This document shows, piece by piece, positions 47,801 through 60,600 of a stretch of DNA of 64,000 nucleotides. The DNA is from Struthidea cinerea (taxonomy: Eukaryota > Chordata > Aves > Passeriformes > Corcoracidae), in the NCBI GenBank assembly GCA_013397865.1, contig VZTI01005062.1, forward strand, positions 1,135,696-1,199,695, read 5' to 3'. The notes under the pieces were generated by a model. The model ran no database searches, was not told the DNA's origin, and was given only the letters and a program-made list of their open reading frames with translations. The position numbers and the translations under genes were made by a program. The first letter of the stretch is position 1. Every line of letters starts with the position of its first letter.

Positions 47801-50254
47801 GCTGTGCAAAAATGTGACACATACTTTTCTGGCCAAAGGACACAGACTGAAGCTGTTCTAACTCAACATTGGGGGTGATTGTGTGCGTGCATTTGTGTCC
47901 ATATACAACTGGTGCTTCCCTAGGAGAAACAGATGCTATTATAACGTGAACATTATAATGTGAAACCAAACAACGCTTTTCCAAGAAGTGCCGTGAGACA
48001 GAAAATGGAAACAAAGAGTATTTCTTGTTATTTTCTCTCTGCCAGATGACTTTGCAGACAGTGAGATATATTTTTCTGCTTGTGTCCACTGATCATCACT
48101 CTACTGACTTCAGTGCAGTTCTGTCAGCTTGTGTCAGCAGAGATGTGACCTTCTGCTTGCCTGCAATTTATAAAGACAATCCATCATTCAGGTAGTTGCA
48201 GGCAGTTTTATGGGGCAACCTCTGCTTCAGTGGACACACATCTACCTGCCCTTTGTCAAGACAGACATTCTTCAAATTACTAGTGGTTTTCAGCAGCAGA
48301 AAGTGCAAAATTCTTTTCCTGATCACTGTGATGTTGCGTGTTTTAATGAGAAAATAGTGCAAGAGTTTGGTAGCACTGAGATTTCATAGTACATTATGTA
48401 AGCTATAAGATATTTTTTCTTTATATATTTTATCCTGGAGCTTTGTCTTCTACTCTCAAGCTTTAAGCAGCTCTAACATTTTTTCTAACCATTAACAGAC
48501 AGAATGGGTTATGTTTAAAAGGGAATTTCTTCCTCTGAACTTCAAAATTCCAATGCAAAATTCACTTGGTTTAATTTTTTTATACAAGATACCTCTTGAC
48601 ATTTAAAAAATTACTATTTTAAATTAAAATTAGGTGGTAACTATAAAAATCAAAATTTAGGGGAATGTTTAGATGCCTGCTAGTTTTTGATACAGCTTTT
48701 CTATGCAGAATTCTCATGGTTGCAAAAGTATTGCAGAAGATTTTAAGGGAGTTGTTGTACATTCAGTAATCCACAAACTATTTTTTGACCAATACATATG
48801 TAAGGAAAGATTGTAGTGTTCTAATTTTATAAGAAAATGAAAACTATATTGTTGAGCTCTGAAATTCTGGTTTTGCACTATTTATTAAGAGTTTTCATAG
48901 TGGATTTTACTTGCTCAGATCTGCCCTCTGCCAAACATACTTCAAACATTTCCTTTTATAAATTTCCTGGAAATTGTTTCTAGGGCTTAGTATGAAAATC
49001 ATCATGAAGATAAGAGAACAGTTCACTTGGAAATGAAACATGCCAGTGGCATGATTTGAGGACAGTTTTTTCCATCTTTAAAGCAAGATCAAGGTGTACT
49101 TCTGTGTTCTGGGATTGGCATGGACAGCAGCTGTCCTCCACAGGGCCAGAGAACTAACTACTTGAAGCTTACAGAATTTGTTGACACAATGCTTACTTTT
49201 TCAAAAGGCTCTGAATAACTGCTGTTATGGGTCTTTACTTCTTTAAAACCATTTATTAGTGTGATCCTACTTATCAATTTTTCTCATATATGTACAATCA
49301 GGTTTATTTGGCTATTCAGATTTGTATTTAGTTTTTACTCACTAAGGGGTTTGATTGGTGACTCCAGATAAGAGACCTTTCTTTCCCACATGTATAGCTG
49401 AGGTAGGGTGCTATACGTCACCCTTATGCCTTATGAACAGGAACTTGTGTCTTTGGGTCAAATTCAGAGCTTGCTGTAGGGCTATGCAACTTAATCCAAG
49501 TCTTACTCCAACCCCAGTTTTCACATTGTGATGTCTGGTATACTCAGACATCACTGTCGGCTGATAATCATTGTTGTGATCTTCATTAGCACAGATTTTT
49601 CCACAGCTCTTCTTGTCCTCTCTTGACTCCCCATCTAGGCTTTGATATGCAGGAATGAGACCAAAGACAGGTTTTACATGCAGGGTTTGAAATCCAAAGG
49701 TGATGGTCTGGAACAGATACTATAACCTCATCAGCCAAACAGACAAGAGCTGTATCTGCCTGTAGGTGCTAAAAAGCTAGAAGCAGAGAAATTCTTCAGC
49801 CTTTTCTCAGTATTCTGTGAGAAGACTGTCTTTCCTATGTAAACTATTTTAAACAAGGTCACAGTTTCATAAACTTCTTGCACTCGCAAGCTGTTTTGCA
49901 AGATTGTTATGGCTTCGACTTTGAAAATATTATGGAGTAGGTATCTTAAGACTTGGCCAATCCTCTCAAGGAGTGGATGGCTGAGGAACCAATTACCTAT
50001 TGCCACTCAACACACTTTTTGCGATCTATCCTATATAGTAGTCAGAAAATTATTAAAGAAAAAGCTTCGGCTTCCACTTGTTCATGAGCCTGGACTCTGT
50101 TTCATTTTCTTTATACGCCTCGGACATAACGGCAACATCTGCCTGTCTGTCCATCACAAGCCCTTAATGAGTCCTTTGGAAAAAAGATAAAACCAAAGAA
50201 TCAGTGGTGTGGGATGCCTCACTTTGCTGAGACACCTGGGTGGTGGCATTGATC
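38804..50254 (+). other. SLC1A2: SLC1A2 intron 1, non-coding stretch
   Basis: About 11 kb of AT-rich sequence without recognised exons, RNA genes or transposon ends. Open frames are all under 110 codons with no domain patterns. Confidence 0.55.
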
Positions 50255-51038
50255 ATTTCTAGGAAAAGCAGTAAACTGAAGAGTAGGCAATTTTCTTGCC
50301 AACTGTTCAAGTCAGATCATGCTTCACTGCAGCTTTATAGAGGCAAATGTGTAATCCCATTTCAGAGGGAATAGGGGAACTCATCTGTTCAACAAAACTG
50401 GGAGCAGATCAGGCCAAGCAGCTGACCTCAAATGAGTGGCAGCACAGCAGGCTTCTCGGGAAAACCTGTAGTTCAAAGCACAGACTCCTGCTCTTTGTCA
50501 GGTTTTTGTTAGAAATAAATTTTCTATCCTAGGCTACCAAATTAGAGGGAGAAGCCGAGCTAGCCTTTGCCATTACTGCCATGGGAAGGAGAAATAGTGA
50601 TATTAATGTTTTTAGTAAGTTGCTTGTGCTTGTCTGAGGACATTCTTCTATTTCTAGGAAAGGCAATAAACTGAAGAGTAGGCAACTTTCTTGCCAACTG
50701 TTCAAGTCAGATCATGCTTCACTGCAACTTTGTAGAGGTAAATGTGGGATCCCATTTCAGAGGGAATAGGAGACCTCAGCTGTTCAGCAAAGCTGGGAGC
50801 AGATCAGGCCAACCAGGTGACCTCAAATGAGTGGCAGCACAGCAGGCTTCTCGGGAAAACCTGTAGTTCAAAGCACAGACTCCTGCTCTTTGTCAGGTTT
50901 TTGTTAGAAGTCAGTTTTCTGTCCTAGGCTGACAGAATTAGAGGGAGAAGAGCTAGTCTTTACTGTTGCTGCCATGGGAAGAAATGGCTACTTTAATGTT
51001 TCAAGAAAGTTGGCTGTGCTTATTTGAGGACATTATTT
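50255..51038 (+). repeat. tandem duplication, two copies of about 395 bp
   Basis: Copy 1 (50255-50649) and copy 2 (50650 to about 51038) both start ATTTCTAGGAAA and end TGAGGACATT-. The middle includes about 90 bases, from GACCTCAAATGAGTGGCAGC (50424 and 50819) onward, that are identical. Conceptual translation of the equivalent frames (50347 and 50742) agrees at 52 of 61 positions, but this reflects the duplication and not coding. Small indels reduce the offset from 395 to 390 toward the end. Confidence 0.93.
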
Positions 51039-54000
51039 TGCTGGGCTCTGAGCTGAGACACAATGCTGCAGGTTGAGACAAGTATTTGTACTGTGAAGAA
51101 AGGAAAGTAATTAATTTGCTTGGTCCTCGTGAGATATAACTAGGAATATCCACATGGAAAAAAACAAGGGAAAAATGAACTTGAATTTACTGAAAAAAAT
51201 TTCCAAATGTTTGCATGTATTTATGTAATAATTACAAAATTCATTAAACAGTTTTGGACATTCTCAGAGGAAGCAGTGGAAGATAAATGCCTTAAAATTT
51301 TAATGAGCAGGCTGGACAAGTGACTCTGACATCACAAGGCATAACACCTGAATTGCTCAGGAAGTGCCCAGATAACCTACTAGACATCTGGTTTAGAGCT
51401 GTATTTGAGAGAAGAAAGGTCAAATTAAAAAATATCCAACCCTCCTTTCCTTCTACGGTGGGATCCTGTTGTCCCTCGGGTTTTGAGACCTTCCACCACA
51501 CTTGACATATTCAGTGTGCACAATAGAGAGGGGAGCGCTTGCTTATCTTCAGTTTCTTCATCCCTGCATCATCTGCACCACTGCCCAAAAGCCATCTCTT
51601 AGTAGGAAAGAAACTATTCCTTCCCCATGTGCGGTGCAGTCCATGGCTGGAAATGATCTCTTTACTAAGGCTGAGGAGTGATCCTGAAATGCAATCCACT
51701 GAAAACCGGGTAGTGGGGAGGGAAGGAGGTGGCTAGTGGGGAATGTGTGGGGCCATAACATTAGGAGTGGGGTTGTCCTTAGCAGATATTTTAGCTATTC
51801 AGTAAACCCAGATAAAATAGTGATTCAGGAATACTCAAGGCAACTCCCTCTTGCTTGTGACTTGAAATGGAAACATTATAAATCAGGTTGAAAAAAGCAA
51901 AGAAAAGAAGAAAAAAAAAAAGAAATAAAGGGAAAGAAAATGATAAACAGAAAAAATAAAAATAAAAATCAGTAAATCTTCATGAAAATCCACAAGTTTT
52001 GGGGATGATATGTATTTTTTTGCTTGCTCTGTGTTGATTACCACTCAGCCCACAGGGGCTAGCTGTAATAAACACATACTGGTTTGGACGTAGTCATTGC
52101 TCCACGACTGAGTTAAAAATAGAGAATTACAAGAAACCCCAGAAGTTCTGATTGTAACGAGAGCAATGCTGCTCTTTGCTAGTCTCCACCCATCCCTAAC
52201 ACTTGTGTATTTTCCTCTATCCTGCAGCCGGTTTAGCCATGCCTTGCAGACAGCTTATGGCCACCAGGCTCTCTGAAGGTTACCGTGTGTTAAGCCCTGC
52301 CCCACTCAGCTGATTTCCCTGCAGAAGCATTAGGGGGATTGGCCAGGGGATTTAAGAGCCAAAATTCATGCCCCAAGAAAGTCAAAATGCTACAGCTAGA
52401 GGCTGGTTTATAAGATTTAGTCAAATATTTATAGAGATGTTTACTTGCACCTTCAAGGCATTTCGCTGCCTGGAGTTCAATAAACATCTCAAACTGAATA
52501 GTACATCTAGGTGTCATTTCACCAAATACTGAATTATCCAATGTTTTCTTGTACTTGTATCTTAGTTCCCTCTGTGAAATGGAAAGGAAATTACTTAAGC
52601 GTGGGGCAGAAGAGTTCAAGCCTGGTTTTGCAATGCCTCCTCTTACAAGCAGTCCCTGTGAGATTACTTGGAAGAATAAAGGCTGAATTCTTCCTGTCTG
52701 CAGAGCACATCAAGAAGCTAAAGCCAAGGGTTTTTTCTTACTGAAGAAAATCAGACTATGGTCTGTGCCCTGAGACATGGTGAAATGGGGAGGTGCCTGC
52801 CAGAGCTCCCCTGTTTTCCACATGGCCATTACCCCAGCACAGATTAGGAAAACATATTTGGTTCTTTACCTCTACCCAGCTGGGAGTATAATCCCAGGTC
52901 TAGGTTGTCACTTCCAGGACAGATGGAGTCGACTATTTGTCCTTCTCATAACTCTTTAGTGTGTGAAATAGTTTTTCTTGTACCCATATGTCTGCTGTGC
53001 ATGCATGTGTATTTCTGGGACCTCCCTCACACCAGAGAAATCCCTCCTAATTTTTATTGCATGATGTCCAAGTGACCCTTACCTTTATGCCACCTGCAAT
53101 AATCGTATCATCAGGTTTCGTAGTACAAGGGAAGGGGGCACTCAGAATTAGCAGCTACAAGGCTGTGAACACAAAAGAGGTCTCTCTGTGTGTCTGTCCA
53201 TCTCTATCTCACAGGTTCAGGCTGCGTCATTGCCAGTCACAGACTCCAGGAGAAAGATTCCTAAGACTGTTGGTGGCTTTGGTACTGGTTTTTTTATATA
53301 ATAAAACTCAACAATGGTATGTATCTAAAAATGCACCATTCTGTTAACTGAACTTGTTTCTCCCTCAGCTGGTTTTTTCCAACATCCTATTTAGGGAGGC
53401 AAAGATAAAAGTAAGAAAATCTGAGCAAGTAAATCTGATTCATGTTTTCCTCTCTCTCTATGAGATGCAGTGAGTAATTGCAGACAGACCTAACAAAATC
53501 ATGCATTGTAGAGCTGCTGAAAAGATTGTGGTAAGAAAGAGAAGACAACTAAATGCATGTGGCTCCCCCATCTTTTCCAGGCTGCGCTAGGATCCCAGGG
53601 AAGTGTTGCATGCCATGTGGTTCTTTCTGTGTCTTCCTTACCCTCTTCTAAAGGTAGATATAAAAGAGGATTAACTGAAAAAGCACTTGGTGCTTTCGTC
53701 TTGCTCAGCCACCAATCTAAGAAAAGATTTATCAAGAGATCAGCCCAGTCTGTGGTGCAGCAAAGATTAGTCAGGCTTTAAAATAAAACTATTTGGAAAA
53801 AAAGTTCACTAAAAATAAACCGTCGTGCTTTTATCCATGAATAGGTACAAGGACCAGAAATAGACACCAGTGCTTAAAACAACATGGAATCACAATCACA
53901 GAGCAAAGAAACAACTGTCTTGTTTTGAGATATGATAAATAGGAATTTTAATACCTCTGCACTAGATGGGGTGTGGTATCCTGGGTTTCTGAAGAAATCA

Positions 54001-54320
54001 GAAATCCTGCATTATTTTAAATGACAAATGGCATCATGTTATTAAAGGAGCACATGTACAGAGTTGTCAGTTGGAATCTTTCTGCTAATGAACATCACTG
54101 AAACTCTTGGTGCTTAAAAATGCCTTGCTATTTGGAAAGTGACAGGGTGCTTTAGATCCCAAACAACCCAAACACCACTGTTAGGGACTTAGCACATCAA
54201 ACCTGGTTAACAGAGAGCAGCATGACTCCTCTTCCCAGCAACAACTGTAAAACTTCACTGTCTGAGGCAGACTGATAATTAGTAAGAGATTAAATGCAAT
54301 CAAGAAATCAAGGCCCTTTG
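51039..54320 (+). other. SLC1A2: SLC1A2 intron 1, non-coding stretch
   Basis: No exon recognised. Contains a purine/A-rich low-complexity tract (51893-51970). Confidence 0.55.
51893..51970 (+). repeat. A-rich purine low-complexity tract
   Basis: Nearly pure A/G sequence for about 78 bases, including an unbroken A-run near 51911. Confidence 0.85.
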
Positions 54321-54640
54321 ATCACAGAAGCAAAGAGTGGTTTGGGTTGGAAGGGACCTTAAAAATCATCTTGTTCCCATCCCCCTGACATGGACAAGGA
54401 AGCCATTTGCTAGACCAGGTTGCTCAAGGCTCCACCCAACTTGGCCTTGAGCACTTCCAGGGATAGGGAATCCACAACTTCTCTGGGCAACCTGTTCCAG
54501 TGCCTCCCCACCCTCACAGTAAGAAGTTTCTTCCTAACATCTAATCTCAATCTCTCCTCTGCTAGTTTAAAACCATTCCCCCTTTTCCTGTCACTATCTG
54601 GCTGTATTAAGTCCCTCTCCATCTCTGACTGTTTTTTGTT
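54321..54640 (-). mobile_element. CR1 LINE, 5'-truncated 3' end
   Basis: On + it starts ATCACAGAAG...GTGGTTTGGGTTGGAAGGGACCTT, the reverse complement of the CR1 3' end. It continues through ACCAGGTTGCTC, CACAACTTCTCTGGGCAACC and AAGAAGTTTCTTCCTAACAT. The - strand frame reads L-R-L-D-V-R-K-K-L-L-T-V-R-V-G, then N-R-L-P-R-E-V-V and S-L-E-V-L-K-A-K-L-G, the ORF2 C-terminus. It is better preserved than the 8715 copy at its 3' end and shorter at the 5' side. Confidence 0.95.
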
Positions 54641-57600
54641 TAAACTAGAGGGTTAGCAAAGAGCACCCCCAGCTTCCAGTTTACTTCTGCTGAGTAGAAG
54701 AGTTTTCATAACACCTAACCTTAGCCTCCTCACTAAACATTAAGGTTTTTTCTTTCAATCTACTACAGGCACAGATAAAAAACAGTTTCTGTCCCATAGA
54801 GCAACCTATTTCATAATGGAATGCTTTTCTGATCCCCACTTGGGGTTGTATCTTAATTTAAACACCTTTTTGTGTGAAGAGCTATGTTTGTTATATTAAA
54901 GCTTACAAGAGGTGCGATACAACCACAGAATAAAATTGATTTTTGTTCCAATCACAATAAAGCTATCAGTTACTTGCGTTTATAATATGGTATTTTCATG
55001 ATGGCTTGCTGTATTCAGCATAACGTCTTTTCATTTCACCAGCAGGTTAGACTTAAGGCCTCTCTTGTGAGACATTTCAAAAAGAGCACTTGTTTGGTGA
55101 GAACTCTACCTTTTAACATCTCTTCAGAGAGCCTACTTTAACTCCCAGCTCATGACTGGAAGTTATTTTGCTTCTTACTGAAAGATGTCAAGATGTCTTT
55201 GGTGACTGGCTTCACTGAGCTCTGTTACAGTGTTTATGTGTCTGGTGCTTTGGACCAAATGAGGTTACAGGCAGTATTCTGCACTTCACTGTATGCTTTC
55301 AAAATCACTGACTGGCCTCTGGAGAAAGAAAAAATGTAAAGTGAAGAACTTTGCCAGATGGGATCAATCGCACTGTTCAATGGGTCAGGAAGTGTTCTGC
55401 ATGTTCACCTCTGGGAGTGTTGTCATTAGGACAGTAAGGCAAATTATGTTCTCTTTCTAGAAAAATCTTACTTTATATGTCTTTCTACATTATAATAATA
55501 TGGCTGCATTTGAGAAGAGTCTTGAGTTGAAACATGATGATTTTCATTGTGGATGGGGGTGGCAGAGTCTAACTTCATTTAAGCTTTTGGAAATTTAGGT
55601 GGCATATTCTGATTTTCTAAGATGTTTCATTTTTGTTATTCTGCTTAACCACAAATGGGATTTAATTTTCTAGACTATCATAGTTTCCTCTTTGTTTTCC
55701 CTCTGTGAAGACACCATCTGGGAAGTGTAATTAGAATTAAATAAGAGTTTAGTACATTGTCTGGATTAAAGCACCCTGGTTTTTGATGAAAATTGTCTAG
55801 AATCCTACAACAGAAGGACAGTGATTTATTAAGTCTGTGGTAAAGCATGAGAGGAGAATGTTAGGTGATTATCCTTGGCAGCTAAGTGATCTAATCGAGC
55901 AAACGGCAAAATGCTGCATTGTTGATCACTTTAGTTTTATGCATTTTTAACTCTTTTAAGCTGAGAGGTGTAACAAATTTAAATAGGAGGAATAAAGCCT
56001 GTGGTAACTCTGGCCTAAGAGTGCTTTAATTTACATTTAATGTGCATTGTTACAATCCTGGGAGTGGATCCAGTGGACTGATGGTCCTTGTTCTCACTAC
56101 AGATCTCATTTGACTCCAGTATGAATCTCTGATGCCAGCCTAAGGAGAATTAGGTTTAGCAAAATAAGACTTCTCTAACACTGGTGTAAGAAACCTGAGG
56201 GTCAGGTAATTTTTCTAAGGCCAATATTTTTAAACATTTTAGAATGTATGAGAGAAATTTAGATGTCTTTTCTATGGCAATTGCCTATGTGTTATTATCC
56301 TTGCAACATAGTTCCTGCAAATAATTTCTGATTTTTGTTGGGGTGGCTGGGATCAAGCAGCTTGAAACAGAAGATGCTGGATGGGTTGTTATGGAATAAA
56401 GTTACTAAGAAGTACATCAAGGTTTGCACTAGCTTCTCAGTATTGTGTCTGGGACTGTGCTTTGGAAGAGAGCACCTAGAGTAGGGCACATCTACACAAC
56501 TGTGCAAAGTAAGGGTCTGTTGACACTCACACACTCGCTTACCTTGCACAACCTTCCCATGCTGATGATCTTTGAGATATAAGGAATGTGGGTCCTAATA
56601 CTGACTTCATAAAATTAATGCTACCTAGAACTGTTGCCTATGTCAATTCCAACACAGCAGGTTGAGACAGAAGAAGGTGAAAAACGGAAAATTATTCCTA
56701 AGAAACATCGGAAATTCTCACCAGCATGTATTGATAAAGTGTTTTCCATACAAGCCTTTAATATCTACATCTAAAATACCAGTTTTCCCTCTCAAGACAA
56801 AAGGTGGGTAGCATTAAGGAATTTGGATACAAATTTGTGGAGATCATATTTGTGCTTGAAATGAGTGAGATGTACTACAAGCTGATTTGCTTTCTGGAAG
56901 ACTGCTGGGAGGAAGAGGAGGGTAAAAGGAAAAAACACACCGGCTTTTAGTTTGTACAGCTAGAATCATGAAGGGATGCTATGCAAGGATCTTGAACGTT
57001 GTAGTGGTCAGTAATTGGAAAAGAGTCTGGGGAGAGCTCTGGGCTAGGTGAGGACTACTGGAACAGGTAACTTTTGTCTACTACCACCAGCCCAACCCAA
57101 GATAAAGACTGTGCTGCTGTGCTTTCTCCTGGGTTTCTGTTCTGAGGCTGTTATTTGTGTCATTTGCAGGCTCAGGAGATTGTCTATGAGAAGAAAGTGG
57201 CAGAAGCCTTGAGGCTCTGCTGTGAGTCTCTCAGCATTTGATGTGGCACTGGCCAGTTTGAGTCATTGCACTGATGGGGTCTGGCATTGTTCCCTAGCGT
57301 GTGTGCTGCTGGCCTCCTCTGCCAGGGAGTGACTTCTCCTGCACCCATTCAATCAGCTTTCCATGTTGAAGCTACAGTAAAACAGCAATGGAACCGCTGT
57401 AATTCTGTAGTGGCCTCAAACATGTTTTAGCATCTTAACAATGCTGTTGTGGGAAGCATTCCATTCATTTACTGTGCTGGCAGGTGAATGAAGATACAGG
57501 GAAGTTTGGTAAATCACCAGAGTAACAGTGAACCCATGACAGAGTCAAGGACAAGTCTAAAGGAGTTATTACTCTTTAAAACGATAGTGAACTAATTAAT

Positions 57601-60600
57601 CATTAACTGGCTTATCTCCACTATTGCCAATAAAGCTGAGATGGTTTATTCCATTTAACTTTTTCCTTAGAAATGCCAAATTGTCCTAATAGTTGCCAAT
57701 AGCATTTATATTTCACAGTAGAGGAAAAACACTGATAAAAGAACTGTAGTGTATATCTGTGTCTATTAGCAGCTGTCTTGTCTCCTGTAAGGCAGTTGGT
57801 GATGCCTACAATGAACTGGCTTCAGTTAGGCCTTTGAAAGAGTTGCCAGGTATCATAAAATTCCTGCCCATGTTTCTAGTCCAAGATCAGCCTTCCCATC
57901 AAGTCTGCCACACACTCTCTTTCTGGATAGTTGACATTTTTTCACAGGGTTCATCGGTTGTGAGCTTTTCTGTGGTTTGTTTTTTCTTTGGCTGGATTTA
58001 AAGAGGTTGGGCCGGTGGGCAGAGCTGCCACTAACCTTAGAGGGAAAAGGATAAGATCAGGAATGCAAATCCTCTGCTTTCATCCTATAGCTGTTGTAGT
58101 TGTGCCTTTAAAGCGTGTCTGTGTAGAACACGGAACTTAGCTTTTTTAATGGACTGGTTGTTTTTATGTGTTTTTCAAACTTACAACTATATATATATTT
58201 TAACAAGTCTTTTTCAGATTCTCATGGATTCTGTATTTTTTAATGAAAAACAAACAAGTGCAGAAATCCTGTTTGTTTTTCAAACGCAGACTGGGAAATC
58301 TAGAAAGAAAGAACACAGCAGCAAAAAGATACGGTGGAAAATATTTCTGAAGGCAAATATTTTGAATAACCTGCGCACTACATGTTTAACAGCTACATAG
58401 AATCTTTTCAGTGTTTGTGGCCTCCTCTTGTTCTGTTTGCAAGAATGCTCCCTGAAACGAGGGGACTGATGGTTCTTCTGAGTTTATTTCAGCTCATGTT
58501 AATATTGCATACTTTGAAATTAAATCTGCTTCTTCATTTGATATTTAGCTATATGTTCCCAAAAAGCCAGAAAGTATTTAGCTTAAGGAAATAAGTAGTT
58601 ATTTGTTTGACAGTATTGTATGGAACCTTTTTTCCCTAAGACATTGAACACTATTTTCAGTATCCCCAAAAGGGATTTGTATAGCCAATTATTTCCATGC
58701 TCCAGTAACAAAACTTCGGAGATGGAAATATTCTTTGATGGCATTGTAGACCCTAATTGCTGGGGTAAAATAAAAGGTTTCAAGCTCCCCTGTATGGTAT
58801 ATCAATACAAAATGATTCTCTTTTGCTATTGCTTGAAATCTTCATACCTGAGCTAGAGAAAACTGAGCTGGGGAGTGTAGTGTAAGTCTTCGGAAGATGT
58901 GTCACAGGGAGGAAAAGTATGGATTAGTATCTGCGAGATTGTAGGGAATAACTTCTATACTAGACAGAAACAGAATTGCTGCTCCTGCCAGTTTAGTTAG
59001 TTTACCTTTTTGGACAGAAATGTAATGAAGCTAAGAACATGTGAAGGATATGAAGAAAATGGATTTTTTTACACATTCTTGTATGTAAGGCACAGATGCA
59101 CATTGGATGCAATCATTATACAGTATTTAAGATGAGTGCAAGAAATGAGGTGGAGGCTTTTCTGTTCCATGCACCCTCAGCTTTCAGTGTTGTGGTTTTC
59201 ATTACAAATGTCAGGATACTGTAGTTGCCGCCCTGTGTCCCTTACTGAGAAAGAACCCAATTGCTGTCTGTGACAAAATGTGATGTGAGGTACAGTCAAA
59301 GCTCTGAGCAGTCTTCACACCATCACTGACAGAGACAATGGCATGCTCTCCATATGTGCTTGCATCTGTTTTCTTTTGTTGTTTTTTTTTTTTCCTACAA
59401 GATATAACCCAAAGTCTATTGCCAGCTTGAACAACTGTTCTGCTGAACAACTGGGGAGACACTGTGCATAAATCCAGCAACGAGTGGATGAGATTTACAT
59501 CTACAAAAGCAGGAATGGGACAGGTCCTTCTTCCTACTCAGGTAAATCTTTCCTGGCATGTAGCTCAGTATTTTCAGAGCCAGGAGCCCACATCCTCCTA
59601 TCAGGCAGCCCTGAGGTTTGTGTGCTTTCTCTGAAAATCGCTAAAAGAAATAGGAATCCCCCATTAACTTTAATATGGTTTGGCTCAGGTTCAAAAGTAT
59701 GGAGTCTTAGAAGAACAGCAGAGATCTGGGTTCTATCTCAACTTGCCTAACCTTTAGCAAACCTCTCGTGTTAGAGCCCTGCAGCTGTAGGTGATTGTGC
59801 AGTTCTGGAGAACTGTATCCAAGGGAAACATGCTCTGCTCACACCTGTAGGAGGGGGCATGCTGAGCTGCCTTCTGTACCTGGTCATCTCAGTTGGCTGG
59901 CAGAATAATGGAGGCCTTCATTCAAGTTTCTTTCTGCTTCCTTTGAAGAAGCTACTGCTTGAAAAAAAGAGACCTTGTATAACTATAGCTTTAGATTTTC
60001 CATTAAAATATAATATGATGATTGTCATGCAGCTGGCTCAGAAGGCAAATCAACCCCTCTCTGGCTAATGCAGTGCCATGATGGGGCTTGAAGGGGCCTA
60101 GCCCATCCTAGCCAAGGATGGCATAATCTGAATCTCTTATAGTCCTATAATATTTTAAAATATGTCAAATGCCCTAAATCTCAAGCAGTTTTCATGACAA
60201 TCATCAGTTCTGATTATTGTGGTATTCAGTTACTTTTCCCATCTGTACCCTTTTTATTGGCTGTAGAAAAGGGCTCCTGAGGCATCTGCTAAAAAGGGAT
60301 GCATCCATTGATAGTTAAATGACCTTTAAGGCAGTTTGGGTCAGGCTGAGTGACCAGACAGGCTCCTTTTTTAAAACCTTTAACATTATCATCTCAGACA
60401 AGCACATGACATCATGAAACCGTGTCTTATGCATTAGGAAGCTGCACATAGCTCACAGCCCAAGAACTTGAGTCTCCAGTTCAGTCTGTAATGGCTGAAT
60501 GTAAGGAAGATCTTTCAGGTTCTTTTCCTTTGAAACCAGAGGTGAAACTGTGCTATGGGCATGAGCAGAAAGTGTTTAAAATAGATTACAGAGCAAAAGC

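Noticed and set aside
50347..50927. Pair of similar 61-codon open frames suggesting a small gene family
   Set aside because: They arise from the 395-bp tandem duplication. Identity is highest at the nucleotide level and continues outside the frames.
54410..54622. Open frame on the - strand
   Set aside because: Same reason: it is the CR1 ORF2 C-terminus, not a host gene.
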